The notes: a model not told the origin generated them from the letters alone. A stretch of DNA of 64,000 nucleotides from Xenococcaceae cyanobacterium MO_167.B27 (GCA_030065935.1 JASJCP010000002.1:1-64000); one strand, 5' to 3'; shown: positions 45,155-55,170, counted from the first letter of the stretch. Made by a program: numbers and translations.

Positions 45155-46879
45155 CTACTTATTTTTAAGATATCTATCCAATTCAAGCACGTATCTGGGA
45201 ATACCAATGGCAATACCTTCTTTATCAAAAGCTAGCTTGAGGCGACGGCGAAATTCACGACCTACCGCAAACTGCTGTAACGGCTGAGTCTTGAGCCAAA
45301 GTACAATTTCAACACCAGTTTCTAAGATATCGTTAACGCCTAGAACATTAACAGGGTCAATAATATGTTCTTGCCATTCTGGTTCTTGTTGCATCTGTTG
45401 GGCAACTTGTTTAATTATTTTCATTGCTTGGTCGATATCTGTTTCATGAGGAAGCTTGACAGTAAAATCAATCCTAGACCAATCTTTAGTCAAGTTATGA
45501 ACAATGGAAATGCTACTGTTAGGAATAGTTGTTAAACGCCCCCTCTCACCCCGTAACTGAGTCATACGTAAGTTCATATCTTCAACAACGCCTGCTGCTT
45601 CTCCCAGTAAAATGATATCTCCAATGGCATATTGGTCTTCTAAAACGATTAAGCTACCGTTGATGACATCTCGAATCAGATTTTGAGAACTAAAAGAGAT
45701 GGCAAAGCCGAGAATACCTGCACCTGCTAATAAAGGAGCAATTGGGATACGCAAGTGAACCAAAATCAAGAAGATACCCATCAGAACTAAAGCATAGCTG
45801 ATGATTCCCTCTAGAACGTGAAAAAAAGTAGTCAACCGCAGCTTACGTCGCTTAGATAAGATGTTTGTTTCTTGATCATTTTCGATCAATCCTTGTAAGA
45901 TGCGATCAATAACCACAACGCTAACTTTAATTGCAGCATAAGTTCCCAAGATAATTCCTACTAATTCCCATTTAGTGAACAACCATCCTTGAATATGACG
46001 GGTGTAAGGAAACAGTCCAAAAATATAAGTCAAACCCACTAGCCAAACAATGACGTGACCAATTTTTAGTAATCCTCGTTTGAGAATATTTACATTTTTC
46101 TGTCTTTCCCAAATTGTTGTTTGCTCCATAACCGCTATAAGCTTTTCCTGGGATGGAGCATTTATGTCACTTGAATCAAGGTTTTCTTCTGGAGAAACTA
46201 CCGATGTAGGTTGCTGTAGTTTGAGGTTTTCCCATTGTAGTGTCAAGCGTTTTTGCCAGATGATAAATAAACCGCAAAGCAACATCATTCCCAGTAAAAT
46301 CCCTCCAGTAAGGAGCAATTGACGGCTTAAGTACGCTGGTTGACGTTCCTTTTGAGCTTGTATTAAAGCAGAATGAATAATCTTACTCCACTGTTGGGCT
46401 AGATAATATACAGATAATCCGTGGATTTGAGCATCTAGTTGTGTGACATTGCCAACTTGACGCTGTGGCAATTTTTTTTTGTCACTAGCGACAATTATAG
46501 TTTGACCATTGAGATTCCTAACTCTGACAGCAAGGGTTTGAGAGTCAAAACCTTGACTAATAATTTCTTGTAGCTGCTGCTGGTATCCCTTAACCCGCAT
46601 ATTCATTGGTAAGAGGCTGCGGGAAGAAGTATTACTAGAATTAGTTGCAGCCATTGCTGCAACAGGAAAAAGCTCCCGTCCATCAAGTTTGACGTAAGTA
46701 TAAATTAGATTAGGATTGCTAGGGATTTCTTCTTGAGCGAAAGTTACGGCAATACTATTAATGACAACGGTAAAAATAAGTAAGCTGGAGAAAAATAAGG
46801 ATGAAAATTTTGATATACGCCAACAGCGTAATTTATGCTTAATAAATAACCACAATCTTTTCTTATTAATCAAGTCCAT
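45155..46879 (-). CDS. MscS-family mechanosensitive channel
   Basis: 574 residues. An N-terminal membrane/signal segment (about 22-45) and a periplasmic domain (50-180) precede several membrane helices. The MscS core has the pore-lining helix 'APLLAGAGILGFAISFSSQNLIRDVI', here read as separate short motifs 'LLAGAGILG' and 'ISFSSQNLI', then the beta domain ('YAIGDIILLGEAAGVVEDM'). Such channels release solutes on osmotic downshock. The gene stands alone. Confidence 0.9.
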   Translation of the reverse strand: MDLINKKRLWLFIKHKLRCWRISKFSSLFFSSLLIFTVVINSIAVTFAQEEIPSNPNLIYTYVKLDGRELFPVAAMAATNSSNTSSRSLLPMNMRVKGYQQQLQEIISQGFDSQTLAVRVRNLNGQTIIVASDKKKLPQRQVGNVTQLDAQIHGLSVYYLAQQWSKIIHSALIQAQKERQPAYLSRQLLLTGGILLGMMLLCGLFIIWQKRLTLQWENLKLQQPTSVVSPEENLDSSDINAPSQEKLIAVMEQTTIWERQKNVNILKRGLLKIGHVIVWLVGLTYIFGLFPYTRHIQGWLFTKWELVGIILGTYAAIKVSVVVIDRILQGLIENDQETNILSKRRKLRLTTFFHVLEGIISYALVLMGIFLILVHLRIPIAPLLAGAGILGFAISFSSQNLIRDVINGSLIVLEDQYAIGDIILLGEAAGVVEDMNLRMTQLRGERGRLTTIPNSSISIVHNLTKDWSRIDFTVKLPHETDIDQAMKIIKQVAQQMQQEPEWQEHIIDPVNVLGVNDILETGVEIVLWLKTQPLQQFAVGREFRRRLKLAFDKEGIAIGIPRYVLELDRYLKNK

Positions 46880-47059
46880 TGGCTTCTAAAAATACCCTAG
46901 CTATATTTAATGTTTATCTTCAGAATAGTAAGATAAGATTATTTTATTTGAGTATCAAACTGCTCGCGAAATATGCAATTAAAATTAACTAACGTTTCTG
47001 AAGGAGTGGCTTTGTTAAAGAACTACCAGGAGTAAATACTCAAGCCAATTGTTTAAATT

Positions 47060-47164
47060 AATCTCGATCCTGATATTAGTGAATTTCTGACTAAGTTAGG
47101 GCAAGAAAGAAATGTCGAACTTCAAGTTTTAGTTAATCAGATGCTAAGAAATAATCTTAAATAA
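47060..47164 (+). pseudogene. Fragment of an antitoxin-like gene
   Basis: The frame reads 'NLDPDISEFLTKLGQERNV' and ends 'NQMLRNNLK' before a stop, a C-terminal pattern seen in small cyanobacterial DNA-binding or antitoxin proteins. A stop codon directly precedes it, so the start is gone. Confidence 0.4.
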
Positions 47165-47182
47165 TTAGTTTCCAGCCTTGAA

Positions 47183-47269
47183 AAATTAGTAGAAACTCAA
47201 AAGGGAGAAACCATAATTTATGCTAGAGTTTCGACTAATACTGAAAAACATGATTTACAACATCTCTAA
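47183..47269 (+). pseudogene. Fragment of an IS607-type serine recombinase
   Basis: The frame gives 'LEKLVETQKGETIIYARVST' and 'NTEKHDLQHL' before a stop. 'IIYARVSTNTxKHDL' is the N-terminal catalytic segment of IS607-family TnpA serine recombinases, with the nucleophile Ser in 'RVST'. The rest of the recombinase and its TnpB partner are absent. Confidence 0.6.
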
Positions 47270-47291
47270 AGCACACTCAGCACAATAATTC

Positions 47292-48185
47292 ATGTCCTCT
47301 AAAAAAATGCACGCTAACGAGGTAAGTACCGACGTATCTATCGTGCGCCACCTACTTACTTCACAGTTTCCTCAGTGGGCTAATCTAGCTATTAAACCTG
47401 TTCTCTCTGCTGGAACAGATAACGCCATCTTTCGATTAGGTCATGATATGTCAGTACTACTTCCTCGAATTGATTGGGCCCAAGCTCAAGTTGATAAAGA
47501 ACACGAGTGGATGCCCCGCCTTGCTCCCCATCTGCCACTTGCCATCCCTTTACCACTTGCTAAGGGTGAACCTGATGAAAAATATCCCTATAATTGGTCT
47601 GTTTATAAATGGCTTAAAGGTGAAAATGCTTCAATTGAGCAGCTCCTAGACCCATGCCAGACGGCGATTGAGTTAGCACAATTCATAACGGCTTTGCAAC
47701 AAATTGATACAATAGGCGGTCCACTTGCCGAAGAGCATAACTTACGTGGTGTGCCTCTAAAAACTCGAGACAAGGTGACTCGTGAGTCTATTGCTACCTT
47801 GAAGGATACTATCGATACGAATGCAGCATTTGCTGTCTGGGAGGAAGCACTTCAAGCACTTGAATGGAATAATAAACCTGTTTGGTTTCATGGCGACTTA
47901 TTAATTGGAAATCTACTATTCGAGCGGGGTCGCTTGAGTGCTGTTATCGACTTTGGAGGCTTGGGTGTGGGAGATCCTGCCTGTGACTTAATGATTGCGT
48001 GGAGTCTCTTCTCTGGTGAGAGTCGAAAGGTATTCCGTGAGGCTTTAAAGGTTGATGATGCAACTTGGGCAAGAGGTCGAGGTCAAGCTTTATCCCAAAC
48101 TGTCATCTTCATTCCCTATTATTTGAATACTAACCCTATAGGAGTAGGGTATGCCCGAAAAATGATTAAGGAAATTCTTGCTTAA
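47292..48185 (+). CDS. Aminoglycoside phosphotransferase family protein
   Basis: 297 residues with the APH/kinase-like fold. The catalytic loop is 'WFHGDLLIGNLL' (His200, Asp202) and the metal-binding segment is 'VIDFGGLGVGDPACDL'. The N-lobe has 'AGTDNAIFRLG'. Similar proteins phosphorylate antibiotics or small metabolites; resistance cannot be claimed from this. The gene lies directly after dead mobile-element and antitoxin fragments, which points to recent acquisition. Confidence 0.85.
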   Translation: MSSKKMHANEVSTDVSIVRHLLTSQFPQWANLAIKPVLSAGTDNAIFRLGHDMSVLLPRIDWAQAQVDKEHEWMPRLAPHLPLAIPLPLAKGEPDEKYPYNWSVYKWLKGENASIEQLLDPCQTAIELAQFITALQQIDTIGGPLAEEHNLRGVPLKTRDKVTRESIATLKDTIDTNAAFAVWEEALQALEWNNKPVWFHGDLLIGNLLFERGRLSAVIDFGGLGVGDPACDLMIAWSLFSGESRKVFREALKVDDATWARGRGQALSQTVIFIPYYLNTNPIGVGYARKMIKEILA

Positions 48186-48260
48186 TTATCCCTCTTCGAT
48201 TAAATTACTCAATCCTTATTTACCTATTAGGTGAGCTTACCCTGCGGTGCATATATCGCC

Positions 48261-50711
48261 CTACATCTCGGTGAGTTGGATAATTTCATCGTATTCAAAT
48301 TTTTCTAACATACTATTTAAGCCTTGAGTCAAAGATGTATTGTGAGATGGAATTTGTTTAATTAGTTGCCGAATTGAGTCTGCGTCTATTTCAATAGCTG
48401 CTTGTTTCAGTTGAGCGATCCATTTTGGAGGCATAATTGTTAAGGATGCACTATTAATTTGTGTAGAAGGTTTAGGCTCTATAATTTTGGTTACTGATGA
48501 AGTTGATAGGGTTTTATTTATATTATTTGTATTGGTTTTGACTGAGGCTGCTTGGGATAAGTTTGGGGATTTTTGGGATATTAATAAGGTTGGTAGATTG
48601 CTTTGGTTGATGAGAGTAACAGGAATATAAAATTTAAAAATTGAGCCTTGATTGAGGACGCTATTAACAGATATTTTTCCTCCAAGGAGGTTAACAAACT
48701 GTCGGCTAATTGCCAATCCTAATCCTGTACCTTTGCGATGAGAAGATTGTTTCGTCTGGATAAAAGCATCAAAAATAGTGTCTAATTCTGAGGGTGCAAT
48801 CCCACAACCAGTATCCTCCACTTCAAAATAAAGAGTCATTTGTTTTTGAGGAGTATTTTTTGACAATTTGTTACTGATACCAGATGATTCACTCATAACT
48901 GATGATACTTTGAGACTAACTTTGCCTTCCTGAGTAAATTTGATGCTGTTTTCTAGTAGATTAATGAGGATTTGGCGTAGTTTTATGGGATCAGTGTAAA
49001 TATATTGGGGAATCTGAGGAGATACGGAAAAGCTCAGGTGCAGATTTTTTTCTCTGGCTCTTAATTTCAACATTTTGGCTAAATTTGCCAATAAAAGAGC
49101 GAAATCGAATACTTGTGGCTTTACTGAAACTGCCCCCGATTCTATTTTAGACATTTCCAAAACATCATTGATTAAAGTAAGTAAGTGTTCTCCACTGCGT
49201 TTGATGGTGTTTAGGTTTTTGCGCTGTTGTGGATTGAGAGAGGAATCTTGTAGGGATACTTGAGTAAAACCGAGAATAGCATGAAGTGGTGTGCGTAGTT
49301 CGTGACTCATGTGGGCTAAAAATTCGCTTTTTGCCAGATTAGCAGCATCAGCAGCTTCTTTTGCTGACATTAGAGCAGCCGTTCTTTGTTCTACGCGGAT
49401 TTCTAGTTCTTCGTTAGTTCTGTCTAAATCTTTAAAAGCTGCTTTTAATTGAGTCGTCATTTCGTTAAAAGATTGTGCTAATATCTTTATTTCTTTGATG
49501 TTTTTGGCTTTAACTTCAGGATAAAGATTGGTTCTGGTGCTTCTTTTTCGCGCACTTTGAGCAATAATACTACTTACCTGACTTAGATGGGCAATGGGTT
49601 GAGCAATTTTACGAGAAGTAACAACCCCAATAATTGTGGCAATAAATAAAGCTCCCAAACATAATAAAGCTGTCTTGCGAGTGTTGCGGTGGATGTCTCT
49701 CATAAAATCTGCTTCTGGTACTACCACCACAATTAACCAATCTAAACCCAATTCTTTCCCATAGGGTAATACTTGGACTAATTGGCGAGTTCCTTCTAGT
49801 TTGAAGTCTAACTGTTGGGTTTGTTCAATAGTTTCTAAGCTGCCAAAATATTCAATTAAATAATTATATGTACCTTTGGTAAAGAGATTTTGACTATCTA
49901 TTGCTTTGAGTCTTTGTTGTGTGCCATTGACTGCATTGTAAGTAAAAGGTTCTTCTTGTGTAGAGGTAGCAACTAAATAACCGTTGCGTTCAAGAATAAA
50001 AACTTGTCCATTATCGCTAATTTTAATACTTTCGAGAAAATCCCCTATGCGACTGAGAACTAAGTCAACACCTACTACCCCACGAAAATTGGCTTTGCTA
50101 TCATACAATTCCCCTCCAATAGTCATTCCTAATTCCCCACCAGCAAAAGTATAGATTTGAGTCCAGTTATCACGACCAATAGTAGTGGTGGTAATATACC
50201 AAGGTCTTACACGGGGGTCATAGCGATCGCTCTCTAAAAATTTACTTCTTTCTCCCTTTTCGTCTAAAAGATAAGCTTGACGTTGGGGAACAGTATCTAC
50301 TGGTTTAGCAATAAAAGTATCATCTATATCTCTTTTTACATAAGCAAATTTTCCTGCTTCATTAGCTAAATAAATCGCATAGACAGAATCAAAAATTTTA
50401 ATTTGTCGCCAAAGATCAGTTTCAATTTTCCGCCAATTATCAAAAGATAACTGTTCTAGCTCGGCTGCTTTTTGATTGAGTTGGACTATCAAACAAGGTT
50501 TTTCTACATAATTTTGAAGATGCAGTTGGACAGTAGAAGTCACCTCATTTCTCAATTTTGTTGCTACCTGATTCACAGCTTGCTGTCCGTTGCGAAATGA
50601 AAAATAGCCCACTAACCCCACTGTGATAAATATTTGTAGCAAAAAAGGTATAGTCAGAATACTTTGCAGAGAAAGATTAGCTATTCTGCGTTGAAGCAGC
50701 TTGAAAGCCAT
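48261..50711 (-). CDS. Cache-domain sensor histidine kinase
   Basis: 816 residues. TM1 (about 18-38), a large dCache sensor outside the membrane (about 40-340), TM2 (about 345-370), HAMP, coiled coil, HisKA with phospho-His in 'MSHELRTPLHAIL', HATPase with 'NLLENSIKFT', 'DTGCGIAP' and 'GTGLGLAIS', and a C-terminal ~120-residue helical tail. No receiver or Hpt is attached. No regulator gene is adjacent, so the partner is unknown. The sensor is of the small-molecule Cache type. Confidence 0.93.
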   Translation of the reverse strand: MAFKLLQRRIANLSLQSILTIPFLLQIFITVGLVGYFSFRNGQQAVNQVATKLRNEVTSTVQLHLQNYVEKPCLIVQLNQKAAELEQLSFDNWRKIETDLWRQIKIFDSVYAIYLANEAGKFAYVKRDIDDTFIAKPVDTVPQRQAYLLDEKGERSKFLESDRYDPRVRPWYITTTTIGRDNWTQIYTFAGGELGMTIGGELYDSKANFRGVVGVDLVLSRIGDFLESIKISDNGQVFILERNGYLVATSTQEEPFTYNAVNGTQQRLKAIDSQNLFTKGTYNYLIEYFGSLETIEQTQQLDFKLEGTRQLVQVLPYGKELGLDWLIVVVVPEADFMRDIHRNTRKTALLCLGALFIATIIGVVTSRKIAQPIAHLSQVSSIIAQSARKRSTRTNLYPEVKAKNIKEIKILAQSFNEMTTQLKAAFKDLDRTNEELEIRVEQRTAALMSAKEAADAANLAKSEFLAHMSHELRTPLHAILGFTQVSLQDSSLNPQQRKNLNTIKRSGEHLLTLINDVLEMSKIESGAVSVKPQVFDFALLLANLAKMLKLRAREKNLHLSFSVSPQIPQYIYTDPIKLRQILINLLENSIKFTQEGKVSLKVSSVMSESSGISNKLSKNTPQKQMTLYFEVEDTGCGIAPSELDTIFDAFIQTKQSSHRKGTGLGLAISRQFVNLLGGKISVNSVLNQGSIFKFYIPVTLINQSNLPTLLISQKSPNLSQAASVKTNTNNINKTLSTSSVTKIIEPKPSTQINSASLTIMPPKWIAQLKQAAIEIDADSIRQLIKQIPSHNTSLTQGLNSMLEKFEYDEIIQLTEM

Positions 50712-50771
50712 GATGTAATATTTTTATATACAAATTTAAAATTGACCACAGAGACTAAATATAATACTAAA

Positions 50772-50945
50772 TCAATTTTTAATAACTAGTTGATAATTGC
50801 CAATCGGACAAAAGGCTATAGTCCTAGATGCTGTAAGAAATTCACTGTAATCTGCTAAATCGTCTATACCAATTAGGTTGAAGACAGCTTCTAGCGCGAG
50901 CCAAAATAATATTTTCAGAAATAATTGTTGCCATTGGGTTTTCAT
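50772..50945 (-). CDS. Small hydrophobic protein, 57 residues, cyanobacterial type
   Basis: ATG at 50945. The product starts 'MKTQWQQLFLKILFWLALEA', then 'VFNLIGIDDLADYSEFLTA'. One amphipathic or membrane helix is followed by an 'LxxxDDLADYSEFL' motif that I have seen in short cyanobacterial proteins. Codon structure and an intact frame support it; function is unknown. Confidence 0.6.
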   Translation of the reverse strand: MKTQWQQLFLKILFWLALEAVFNLIGIDDLADYSEFLTASRTIAFCPIGNYQLVIKN

Positions 50946-51024
50946 TTTTTAGATTTTCTATGATGCTCATGTCAAAAATTACTTAAGTTGATTGATATAC
51001 AGTCTATTTAGTTCCTACTTTAAA

Positions 51025-51186
51025 CTAGAAAGGATAACATTTGCTGTAACTAATTCCTCGATAAGTGAAAAAATCTACTCGTACCCGCTTTAACTGTTGG
51101 TTAGATAGGCTTGCTACTGTTATCTCTGAGTTGGTATTCTCTTTAAGGTTGCATTGATATCTGATTCCACGATAGATAAATTTCAT
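51025..51186 (-). CDS. DUF4278-like small protein, 53 residues
   Basis: ATG at 51186 follows 'CTAGGAGAACAAAAC'. The product starts 'MKFIYRGIRYQCN' and ends 'FFTYRGISYSKCYPF'; the doubled 'YRGxxY' motif is the hallmark of DUF4278 proteins of cyanobacteria. Function is unknown. It lies between the 57-residue gene and the HicA/HicB pair. Confidence 0.65.
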   Translation of the reverse strand: MKFIYRGIRYQCNLKENTNSEITVASLSNQQLKRVRVDFFTYRGISYSKCYPF

Positions 51187-51449
51187 GTTTTGTTCTCCTA
51201 GTTTAGTATTTGCCTTAACTAACCACTAGATTAAAAACCAATCGAGAAGAAGTAGAGATTATCCCAATTGAAAAAACTAATTCGCAAGTTAACTTTTTCC
51301 TATCCTCATCAACAACTTGTCACATTGCTGTGACTATAAGTCTAGCTTGGTCATATAATACTATTCCTGGGGTAAGGCGATCGCACTCTGGATTAGAGGA
51401 ATTTACTGTCCAAGAGCGATCGCGCTTTTCTAATCCTTGCAAGCTACAA

Positions 51450-51692
51450 TTACCCAAACAATATTTTTATTAATTCATCACGACTTAAACCAGTATGCTC
51501 ACTAATTCCTCTAAGAATAGCGTTAAGAGTTCCTATTTTAATCGGATCGTGTGCGGGAACTGTAATATGATGTTTTCCATTGCGTTGAGTAGTTAATCTG
51601 ATATGACTACCAGTTTGACGAGTGACTTCGTAATCTAGACAAGCAAGAGCTTTCACTAAATCTTTTCCCGATAAATCTCGCGGTAGCTTCAC
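51450..51692 (-). CDS. hicA: HicA-family mRNA interferase
   Basis: 80 residues with the double-stranded-RNA-binding-like HicA fold. The active His is in 'TGSHIRLTT', and 'ITVPAHDPIKIGTLNAILR' is typical. The start overlaps the HicB-like gene by four bases. It is predicted to cleave mRNA when not bound by its partner. Confidence 0.92.
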   Translation of the reverse strand: MKLPRDLSGKDLVKALACLDYEVTRQTGSHIRLTTQRNGKHHITVPAHDPIKIGTLNAILRGISEHTGLSRDELIKILFG

Positions 51693-51895
51693 GAAGCAAT
51701 AACCTCATCTCGGACAATATGCAAACGAATTACTTTTGGTTTTTGTTCTTCTGTAAAATGACAATTAACTGCATCACGGATCATTTCTTTGAGACTGTCT
51801 AGATCATCTGCTTGCGTGAATATAGATTCTCCTAAAGCTCTAGCTGTATAGCCTCCATCGGGATCGTCTTCAACTAGAAAAACAATTTCTATCAT
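51689..51895 (-). CDS. hicB: HicB-like antitoxin
   Basis: 68 residues of the short HicB type: 'FLVEDDPDGGYTARALGESI' followed by a helical 'LKEMIRDAVNCHF' and a C-terminal basic strand. It lacks a separate DNA-binding domain. It is the first gene of the pair and overlaps hicA, so the two are translated together. Confidence 0.9.
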   Translation of the reverse strand: MIEIVFLVEDDPDGGYTARALGESIFTQADDLDSLKEMIRDAVNCHFTEEQKPKVIRLHIVRDEVIAS

Positions 51896-52314
51896 TGTTG
51901 GTATTCGCTACAGTCTGTTCTTCTTGATTTTAAAATACTTTAAATCATAATCAAGTCTGATCGCCTGACTGAGATTGATTAATACCAGCGATCGCCTCAT
52001 CTGCTGTATCATAGAAATATTATTTTAATAATACTAATTCCCTTATTACTAATCCTGACCAGCTAAAATTATAAAAGACTATCCTAAACTTATCTAAATG
52101 TTCAACTAAAAATAAAGGTATTCCCATAAAGCCAAATTTTTTTGATTGATTAGATTCTATTCACAGTGTTCCCATCAATATATGTTTAAATAACATTTGT
52201 TTTATAGGTATATAAATTCTAAATTTCGGTTATCCCAACACCTCAACTCCTAAACTCTGCATCAAGAAAGCGTTACGGTAAAGAGATATACAATTTATCG
52301 GCAATATCTCATTT
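51896..52314. other. 419-base spacer with a decayed frame
   Basis: The spacer separates hicB (minus) from the oligopeptidase gene (plus). On the minus strand a short stretch near 51950-52015 reads 'YDTADEAIAGINQSQSGDQT' before a stop, without a start, perhaps the tail of a lost gene. The rest is AT-rich with no clear element. Confidence 0.4.
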
Positions 52315-54402
52315 ATGACAAACGCAACCATTACAGAAAACCCCTTATTAATTGGTAAAGGTTTACCTCCCTTTGATAAAATCGAACCATCTCATGTAGT
52401 TCCTGCTATGACTGAACTACTGAAAGAATTAGATACAGATTTAACAAACCTAGAAGCTAATGTAACTCCTACTTGGTCGGGTTTAGTTGAACCCCTAACA
52501 GCAATGGAAGAGAAGTTAGGCTGGAGTTGGGGTATTGTGGGACATTTGATGGGTGTGAAAAATAGTCCTGAACTCAGAGAAGCTTATGAGACAATACAAC
52601 CTGAGATAGTGAAATTTTACAACAAGCTTTCTCAAAGCAAACCCCTCTACGAAGCATTTAAAGGATTACGCAATAGTGCAGACTGGGATCAGTTTGAACC
52701 AGCGCAACAGCGTATTATTGAATCTTCCCTCAGAGATTTTAAACTCTCTGGTGTAGGTTTGGAAGGAGAAACCAAAGAGAGATTTAACCAGATACAGTTA
52801 GAGTTAGCAGAACTTTCTACTAAGTTTTCTAATAATGTTCTGGATGCGACAAAAGCTTTTAAACTAAAACTGACAGATAAAAAGGATATTGAGGGTTTAC
52901 CCAATAGTGCTTTAGGTTTAATGGCGCAAACCGCTAAAGCAGAAGGGGAGGAAACTGCAACTCCTGAAAATGGTCCTTGGGTAGTGACTTTAGACTATCC
53001 TAGTTACATTCCTTTTATGAAGTATGCGGTAAGTAGTGAGTTACGGGAAAAAGTCTATAAAGCTTTTATCTCTCGTGCTTCTGATGGGGAATTGGATAAC
53101 AAAGCCAATATTGATCGAATTCTAGAATTAAGAAAGGAAAAAGCTAATATTCTTGGTTTCGATACTTTTGCTGAACTCAGTCTAGCCCGTAAAATGGCAC
53201 CTACTGTAGAAGCAGTGGATAAACTCTCGGAAGAATTGCGAGTTGCTTCTTATGATGCTGCAATGAAAGAGTTTGAAGAGTTAAAAACTTTTGCTGGTAA
53301 AGATGACTTAAAACATTGGGATACTACCTATTGGACAGAGAAGCAAAAAGAAGCTAAATTTGACTTTAACGAAGAAGAATTGCGCCCTTATTTCCCCTTA
53401 CCTCAAGTTTTATCAGGTTTATTTGGTTTAGCAAAGCGTATCTTTGGGGTAACGATTATTTCAGCCGAGGGACAAGCACCAGTATGGCATGAAGATGTAC
53501 GCTATTTCCAGATTAACAATGAAGCAGGTGAAGCTATTGCCCACTTCTATTTAGACCCCTATTCTCGTCCAGCAGAAAAACGCGGTGGTGCGTGGATGAA
53601 TGATTGCATCGGTAGAGCGAAAATGACTGTAGAAGGTAAAACTACAACTCGTCTTCCTGTAGCGTATTTAATCTGTAACCAAACTCCTCCTGTAGATAGC
53701 AAACCCAGTTTAATGACTTTCGGTGAAGTAACTACCCTCTTCCACGAATTCGGTCATGGTTTACAACATATGCTTACTACTATTGATTATGTCGGTGCAG
53801 CAGGTATTAACAATGTGGAATGGGATGCGGTAGAATTACCAAGTCAGTTTATGGAAAACTGGTGTTATGATCGCCCCACTCTCTTCGGTATGGCAAAACA
53901 CTATGAAACTGGCGAAACTTTACCCGAAGAATATTATCAAAAACTGCTAGCAGCCAAAAACTATATGAGTGGTTCGGCGATGCTGCGTCAGTTACACTTT
54001 GGTTTAGTGGATATAGAGTTACACCACCGCTATCAACCAGGTGGAGAAGAAACTCCTAATGAGGTACGGGACAGAATTGCGGAAACTACTACTGTCTTAA
54101 AACCCTTACCAGAAGATAATTTCTTATGTTCTTTCGGACATATCTTTGCAGGAGGTTATGCAGCAGGTTACTACAGTTATAAATGGGCGGAAGTCCTCAG
54201 TGCAGATGCTTTTGCAGCCTTTGAAGAAGTCGGTTTAGATAACGAATCAGCAGTTGCTACTGTCGGTAAAAAATACCGTGATACCATCTTATCTTTAGGT
54301 GGAAGTCTGCACCCAATGGAAGTATTTAAACAATTCCGAGGACGCGAACCCAAAACTGAACCATTATTAAGACATAGTGGTTTACTTGCTACTGCATCAT
54401 AA
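52315..54402 (+). CDS. prlC: M3-family oligopeptidase A
   Basis: 695 residues, the full length of the family. The zinc motif HEFGH uses His477, Glu478 and His481, with the third ligand Glu in the downstream 'NVEWDAVELPSQFMENW' region. The enzyme is a cytosolic thimet-type peptidase that degrades short peptides, including cleaved signal peptides. It is monocistronic, with a strong terminator right after the stop. Confidence 0.95.
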   Translation: MTNATITENPLLIGKGLPPFDKIEPSHVVPAMTELLKELDTDLTNLEANVTPTWSGLVEPLTAMEEKLGWSWGIVGHLMGVKNSPELREAYETIQPEIVKFYNKLSQSKPLYEAFKGLRNSADWDQFEPAQQRIIESSLRDFKLSGVGLEGETKERFNQIQLELAELSTKFSNNVLDATKAFKLKLTDKKDIEGLPNSALGLMAQTAKAEGEETATPENGPWVVTLDYPSYIPFMKYAVSSELREKVYKAFISRASDGELDNKANIDRILELRKEKANILGFDTFAELSLARKMAPTVEAVDKLSEELRVASYDAAMKEFEELKTFAGKDDLKHWDTTYWTEKQKEAKFDFNEEELRPYFPLPQVLSGLFGLAKRIFGVTIISAEGQAPVWHEDVRYFQINNEAGEAIAHFYLDPYSRPAEKRGGAWMNDCIGRAKMTVEGKTTTRLPVAYLICNQTPPVDSKPSLMTFGEVTTLFHEFGHGLQHMLTTIDYVGAAGINNVEWDAVELPSQFMENWCYDRPTLFGMAKHYETGETLPEEYYQKLLAAKNYMSGSAMLRQLHFGLVDIELHHRYQPGGEETPNEVRDRIAETTTVLKPLPEDNFLCSFGHIFAGGYAAGYYSYKWAEVLSADAFAAFEEVGLDNESAVATVGKKYRDTILSLGGSLHPMEVFKQFRGREPKTEPLLRHSGLLATAS

Positions 54403-54409
54403 ATCAAAT

Positions 54410-54451
54410 GTAGGGGCGCAAAGTTTGCGCCCCTACTTAGTTAATTTTTTT
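54410..54451 (+). terminator. Rho-independent terminator of the M3 peptidase gene
   Basis: GTAGGGGCGCAA and TTGCGCCCCTAC form a 12-bp stem followed within a few bases by a run of seven Ts, eight bases after the stop codon. Confidence 0.85.
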
Positions 54452-54657
54452 GCATTCATTATTTAACTATATTGTTTGTACAAGTTTACATAGAAACGAT
54501 ACATAAGATTGTGGTTTAATAAACAACAAAACTGCTGTACCGCAATGATCATCTTTCCTTCTCCAGCAAGGAGGAACAAAGAGAAAGGCGGAAAGAGTTT
54601 AGCAAAGGTGCAAGCAGATTCAAAACAAATCCTCATTCGGACTTGCTCATTCCTTAG

Positions 54658-55149
54658 ATGACCAATAATTCTACAGCCAACCAAACTACAACTACTTCCA
54701 TTCCCGAATCGGTAAAGCTAGCAGACACTTACTACGGTATTTTAGGGCTACATCCTTCTGTCTCTATGATTGACATTCGTCGCCGTTATCGCCAACTTAG
54801 TAAGAAATATCATCCTGATACTACAGAATTACCACAAGTCCAGGCGAAAGCTAAATTTCAGCGACTCAATGAAGCTTATGGTACTCTAAGTAATCCCGAG
54901 AGGCGTTCGCTTTATGATCTAAAAATCGGTTATTCTCGCCTTAATGTTATTCAAGCACCAAAAGGGTGGGAACAACCAGGACAAGAAACAAGTTATCGTA
55001 CAGCTTATCTGGATCCTACAGACCGTCCTCTTTCTTCAGGAGAAATTTTTGTATTATTTCTCTTGGGTGCAACTTTTGTGGGTTGTATCCTTCTAGTTTT
55101 AACTGTTGCTTATTTCCGAGGTGAAACTCTTATCCTTATCTATCCTTAA
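54658..55149 (+). CDS. J-domain protein with C-terminal membrane helix
   Basis: 163 residues. The J domain (about 22-85) has the HPD motif in 'KKYHPDTTEL', needed to stimulate DnaK ATPase. One membrane helix follows near the C-terminus (about 128-150, 'IFVLFLLGATFVGCILL'). There is no Gly/Phe or zinc region, so it is a type III J protein that recruits DnaK to a membrane. The DUF3143 gene follows 21 bases later and is probably co-transcribed. Confidence 0.92.
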   Translation: MTNNSTANQTTTTSIPESVKLADTYYGILGLHPSVSMIDIRRRYRQLSKKYHPDTTELPQVQAKAKFQRLNEAYGTLSNPERRSLYDLKIGYSRLNVIQAPKGWEQPGQETSYRTAYLDPTDRPLSSGEIFVLFLLGATFVGCILLVLTVAYFRGETLILIYP

Positions 55150-55170
55150 ATTTCACAATATAAATCAACA

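Noticed and set aside
54463-54684. 73-residue minus-strand frame before the J-domain gene
   Set aside because: It overlaps the start of the well-supported J-domain gene and shows no family features.
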